The translations under genes and the position numbers were made by a program. Positions 61,652-64,000 of a stretch of 64,000 nt of DNA are shown in pieces (position 1 is the stretch's first letter; every line of letters starts with the position of its first letter). The stretch covers positions 1 to 64,000 of the forward strand of contig JACQFP010000007.1 in the NCBI GenBank assembly GCA_016200005.1, in the 5' to 3' direction. This DNA comes from Verrucomicrobiota bacterium. GTDB lineage: Bacteria > Verrucomicrobiota > Verrucomicrobiia > Limisphaerales > PALSA-1396. The notes beneath the pieces are model-generated. The model made no database searches and was not told the origin of the DNA. It worked only from the letters and a program-made list of their open reading frames with translations.

Positions 61652-64000
61652 ATGAATCTTTCGCTGTGTAATGCCCATCAGGGCTGTCGTTGGCTGCTGA
61701 CCGGGTTCTTGGTCTGCACTTATGCGGCGAGTTCATCGGCAAAATCACCAGCCAGCCCCGCGAAGATCGACTTCAACCGCGACATCCGACCCATCTTTTC
61801 CGAGCACTGCTACGCCTGTCACGGCCCGGACGAGCGCAAACGCAAGGCCGGTCTGCGTCTCGATGTTCAAGCGGACGCCTTCAAGGAATTGAAATCCGGC
61901 AATCACGCTCTGGTGGCGGGCGATTTGTCGAAGAGTTCCCTGGTTGCGCACATCACTTCAACGGACCCGGACGAAATCATGCCGCCACCCAAGCACAACA
62001 AGCCGCTCAAGCCGGAACAGATTGACTTGTTGAAACGCTGGGTGCAGGAAGGCGCGCAGTGGAAGAAGCATTGGGCGTTCATTCCGCCCGAGCGCGCCGA
62101 ACTCCCGGCGGTCAAGGATCAGAAGTGGCCGCGCAACCCGATTGATTATTTCACCCTCGCCCGGCTCGAAAAGGAAAAGCTCAAGCCAAATCCGGAAGCC
62201 GACAAGCCCACACTGGTCCGCCGCGCCACGCTCGATCTGACTGGATTGCCGCCGACCATCGAAGAGGTGGACGCCTTCCTGGCCGACAAGTCGCACGATG
62301 CTTACGAAAAACTGGTGGATCGCCTGCTGTCGTCGCCGCACTACGGCGAGCGGATGGCCCAAAACTGGATGGACCTCGCGCGCTACGCCGACACCAGCGG
62401 TTACCACTTCGACGGCGTCCGCTTCATGTGGCTGTGGCGCGATTGGGTCATCAAAGCTTTCAACGACAATAAACCCTACGACGAGTTTACCGTCGAACAA
62501 CTCGCCGGTGATCTGCTTCCCAAGCCAACGCAATCGCAGCGCGTCGCGACCGGCTTTGTCCGCAACAACATGACCAACGACGAGGGCGGGGCCGACCCGG
62601 ACGAGTATCTCAACAAGTACGTGGTTGATCGGGTCAACACGCTCGGCGCCGTGTGGCTCGGCCTCACGGTGGGTTGCACCGAATGTCACGACCACAAGTA
62701 TGATCCGCTGACAACGAAGGAGTTTTATCGGCTTTACGCCTTCTTTCACAACGTGCCAGAGAAAGGCCTGGACCGCATCCGCACGGACAACCCGCCGCCG
62801 CGATTGCCGGTGCCCACCCAGGAGCAGGCGTTGCAATTCGTCGAGGCGGACTTCGCGCTCAAGGATGCCGAGAAGACGTTGCAGGATCGCTCCAACGAAC
62901 TCGGCGAGACGCAGGAGAAATGGGAACGCGAAACCAATGCCAAACCGCCACCGAAACCAAACAACGAAGGGTTGGTGGCTTTGCTTAAGTTCGATGATTC
63001 CCTGAGCGTTCCATCTCCCTTCGGAGAAGATGAGGGCAAGCTCATCGATTCCGAGAAGCCTGAGTTTGCCGATGGTAGGCTCGGCAAAGCGCTGAAGTTG
63101 GACGGCAAAGCGTACGCGGATTTTGGCCCGCTCGTCAGTTTCGAGCGCACCAACGCCTTCAGCTACGGCGCATGGGTGAAACTTGAAGGCGACGGCGCGG
63201 TGTTGAGCAAGATGGAGAAGGGTCCGGGCTATCGCGGTTTCGATCTCTTCTACGCCGACGAACGTTTCGAGGTGCATCTCGCCAATGCCTGGCCGGACAA
63301 TGCGCTGAAGGTCCAATCGAAGGACAAGTTTCCCAAAAACCAGTGGCAGCACGTGTTGGCAACTTATGATGGCTCGGGTAATGCCTCAGGCGTCAAGCTG
63401 TATATCAACGGCCGCGCCCGAGATCTGAAGACCGAGAAAGATAACCTCACCGAGACCATCACCAACAGTGAGCCAGTGCGCATCGGCGCGCGGAACGGTG
63501 AATCGACCGTGAAGGGTTTGGTGGACGATCTGCGCTTTTACAATCGAGCGCTCTCGGCGGAGGACGCGCGATTGCTGACCTTCAACGGTTTTCTGCCCAT
63601 CATCGCCAAGTCGCGTGGACATCGGAGCGACGAAGAGCGCGCTGAATTGCAAAAGTTCTACAAAGAGAACTACGCCGTCGATTACCTTCGCTCGGAAACC
63701 GCGCTCGCCGACGCGCGCAAGCAGAAGGAAGAATTCTACAAGAAGATTCCCACGACCTTGGTCATGGAAGAGATGACGCCACCGCGCGACACCTTCCTAC
63801 TCGTGCGCGGCGATTTCCGCAATCCGGGCGAGAAGGTCACACCCGGCACTCCGTCCGTCCTGCCACCGCTGCCGGAAGGTGAAACCAATCGGCTGACGTT
63901 GGCCCGCTGGCTTGTTTCCAAAGATCATCCGCTGACGGCACGCGTCACGGTAAACCGTTACTGGTCGCTGTTCTTTGGTGAGGGACTCGTCAAAACGATC
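61652..64000 (+). CDS. Second PSD1-type protein with a LamG-like domain (runs off the window)
   Basis: The frame from the ATG at 61652 stays open to the end of the window (783 codons, 3' end missing). It has a signal peptide, a cytochrome-like motif ([20 protein letters not shown]), DUF1549 ([35 protein letters not shown]), a concanavalin/LamG-like insertion from about residue 450 ([40 protein letters not shown]), and the start of DUF1553 ([20 protein letters not shown]). The LamG insert distinguishes it from the first PSD1 protein, which has a different insert. It probably acts with the DUF1501 protein upstream. Confidence 0.88.
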   Translation, partial: MNLSLCNAHQGCRWLLTGFLVCTYAASSSAKSPASPAKIDFNRDIRPIFSEHCYACHGPDERKRKAGLRLDVQADAFKELKSGNHALVAGDLSKSSLVAHITSTDPDEIMPPPKHNKPLKPEQIDLLKRWVQEGAQWKKHWAFIPPERAELPAVKDQKWPRNPIDYFTLARLEKEKLKPNPEADKPTLVRRATLDLTGLPPTIEEVDAFLADKSHDAYEKLVDRLLSSPHYGERMAQNWMDLARYADTSGYHFDGVRFMWLWRDWVIKAFNDNKPYDEFTVEQLAGDLLPKPTQSQRVATGFVRNNMTNDEGGADPDEYLNKYVVDRVNTLGAVWLGLTVGCTECHDHKYDPLTTKEFYRLYAFFHNVPEKGLDRIRTDNPPPRLPVPTQEQALQFVEADFALKDAEKTLQDRSNELGETQEKWERETNAKPPPKPNNEGLVALLKFDDSLSVPSPFGEDEGKLIDSEKPEFADGRLGKALKLDGKAYADFGPLVSFERTNAFSYGAWVKLEGDGAVLSKMEKGPGYRGFDLFYADERFEVHLANAWPDNALKVQSKDKFPKNQWQHVLATYDGSGNASGVKLYINGRARDLKTEKDNLTETITNSEPVRIGARNGESTVKGLVDDLRFYNRALSAEDARLLTFNGFLPIIAKSRGHRSDEERAELQKFYKENYAVDYLRSETALADARKQKEEFYKKIPTTLVMEEMTPPRDTFLLVRGDFRNPGEKVTPGTPSVLPPLPEGETNRLTLARWLVSKDHPLTARVTVNRYWSLFFGEGLVKTI

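Noticed and set aside
61958-63352. 464-codon frame antisense to the second PSD1 gene
   Set aside because: The plus-strand frame, open to the window end, has clear PSD1 motifs.

Overview
The window looks like a chromosomal segment of a Verrucomicrobiota bacterium, most plausibly of the Pedosphaera/Limisphaerales type. This is inferred from gene content: two PSD1-type cytochrome/DUF1549/DUF1553 proteins with a DUF1501 partner, a pseudopilin with the H-X9-DG signature, BBP2-type porins, Tat-exported sugar-enzyme-like proteins, giant secreted multidomain proteins, and many short dispersed non-coding repeats. The DNA is moderately GC-rich. I see no rRNA, tRNA, CRISPR array or transposase.

Layout. 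0.2-5.2 kb: a PQQ-type propeller with embedded EF-hands and a ThDP enzyme (one leftward unit), then a divergent rhamnulokinase-like kinase. 5.5-8.3 kb: an NtrC-type regulator and a PilC/GspF membrane protein. 8.7-11.8 kb: two tandem paralogous porins, each with palindromic upstream DNA and its own terminator. 11.9-18.6 kb: a heavy-metal RND efflux operon (His-rich protein, TolC-type channel, adaptor without the usual helical hairpin, CzcA/CusA-type pump, metal-binding protein). 18.9-21.9 kb: a leftward operon of a small membrane protein, a beta-barrel and a haem lipoprotein, plus an AraC regulator and small ORFs. 22.0-25.3 kb: a nested inverted-repeat element followed by a translationally coupled pair of exported proteins of unknown role. 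25.4-26.6 kb: an array of about 16 degenerate 21-nt mini-hairpins next to a fibronectin-III protein. 26.7-33.2 kb: GYF-cNMP sensor, lspA, RluD-type synthase, ECF sigma factor with a transmembrane partner, and lnt. 33.3-42.6 kb: secreted proteins, pseudopilin, glycosidase-like enzyme, and two von Willebrand A proteins. 42.6-46.2 kb: repeat-rich DNA, an exonuclease/J-domain pair, and a decaying HNH module with a Sel1 fragment. 46.3-56.0 kb: three tandem giant secreted paralogues, two of them preceded by the same bipartite DNA motif. 56.2-64.0 kb: PSD1, a four-helix-bundle cassette flanked by CCCAAA-type repeats, DUF1501, and a second PSD1 that runs off the window.

The recurring theme is the envelope: outer-membrane pores, metal efflux, lipoprotein maturation (lspA and lnt both present), secreted adhesin- or carbohydrate-binding-like proteins, and periplasmic haem proteins. 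The least explained signals are the 21-nt hairpin array, the nested inverted repeat at 22.05-22.15 kb, the bipartite motif shared by two giant genes, the repeat-flanked four-helix-bundle cassette, and short dispersed repeats that appear to have been inserted in frame into genes. All functional statements rest on reading the translated sequences; no database search was run.
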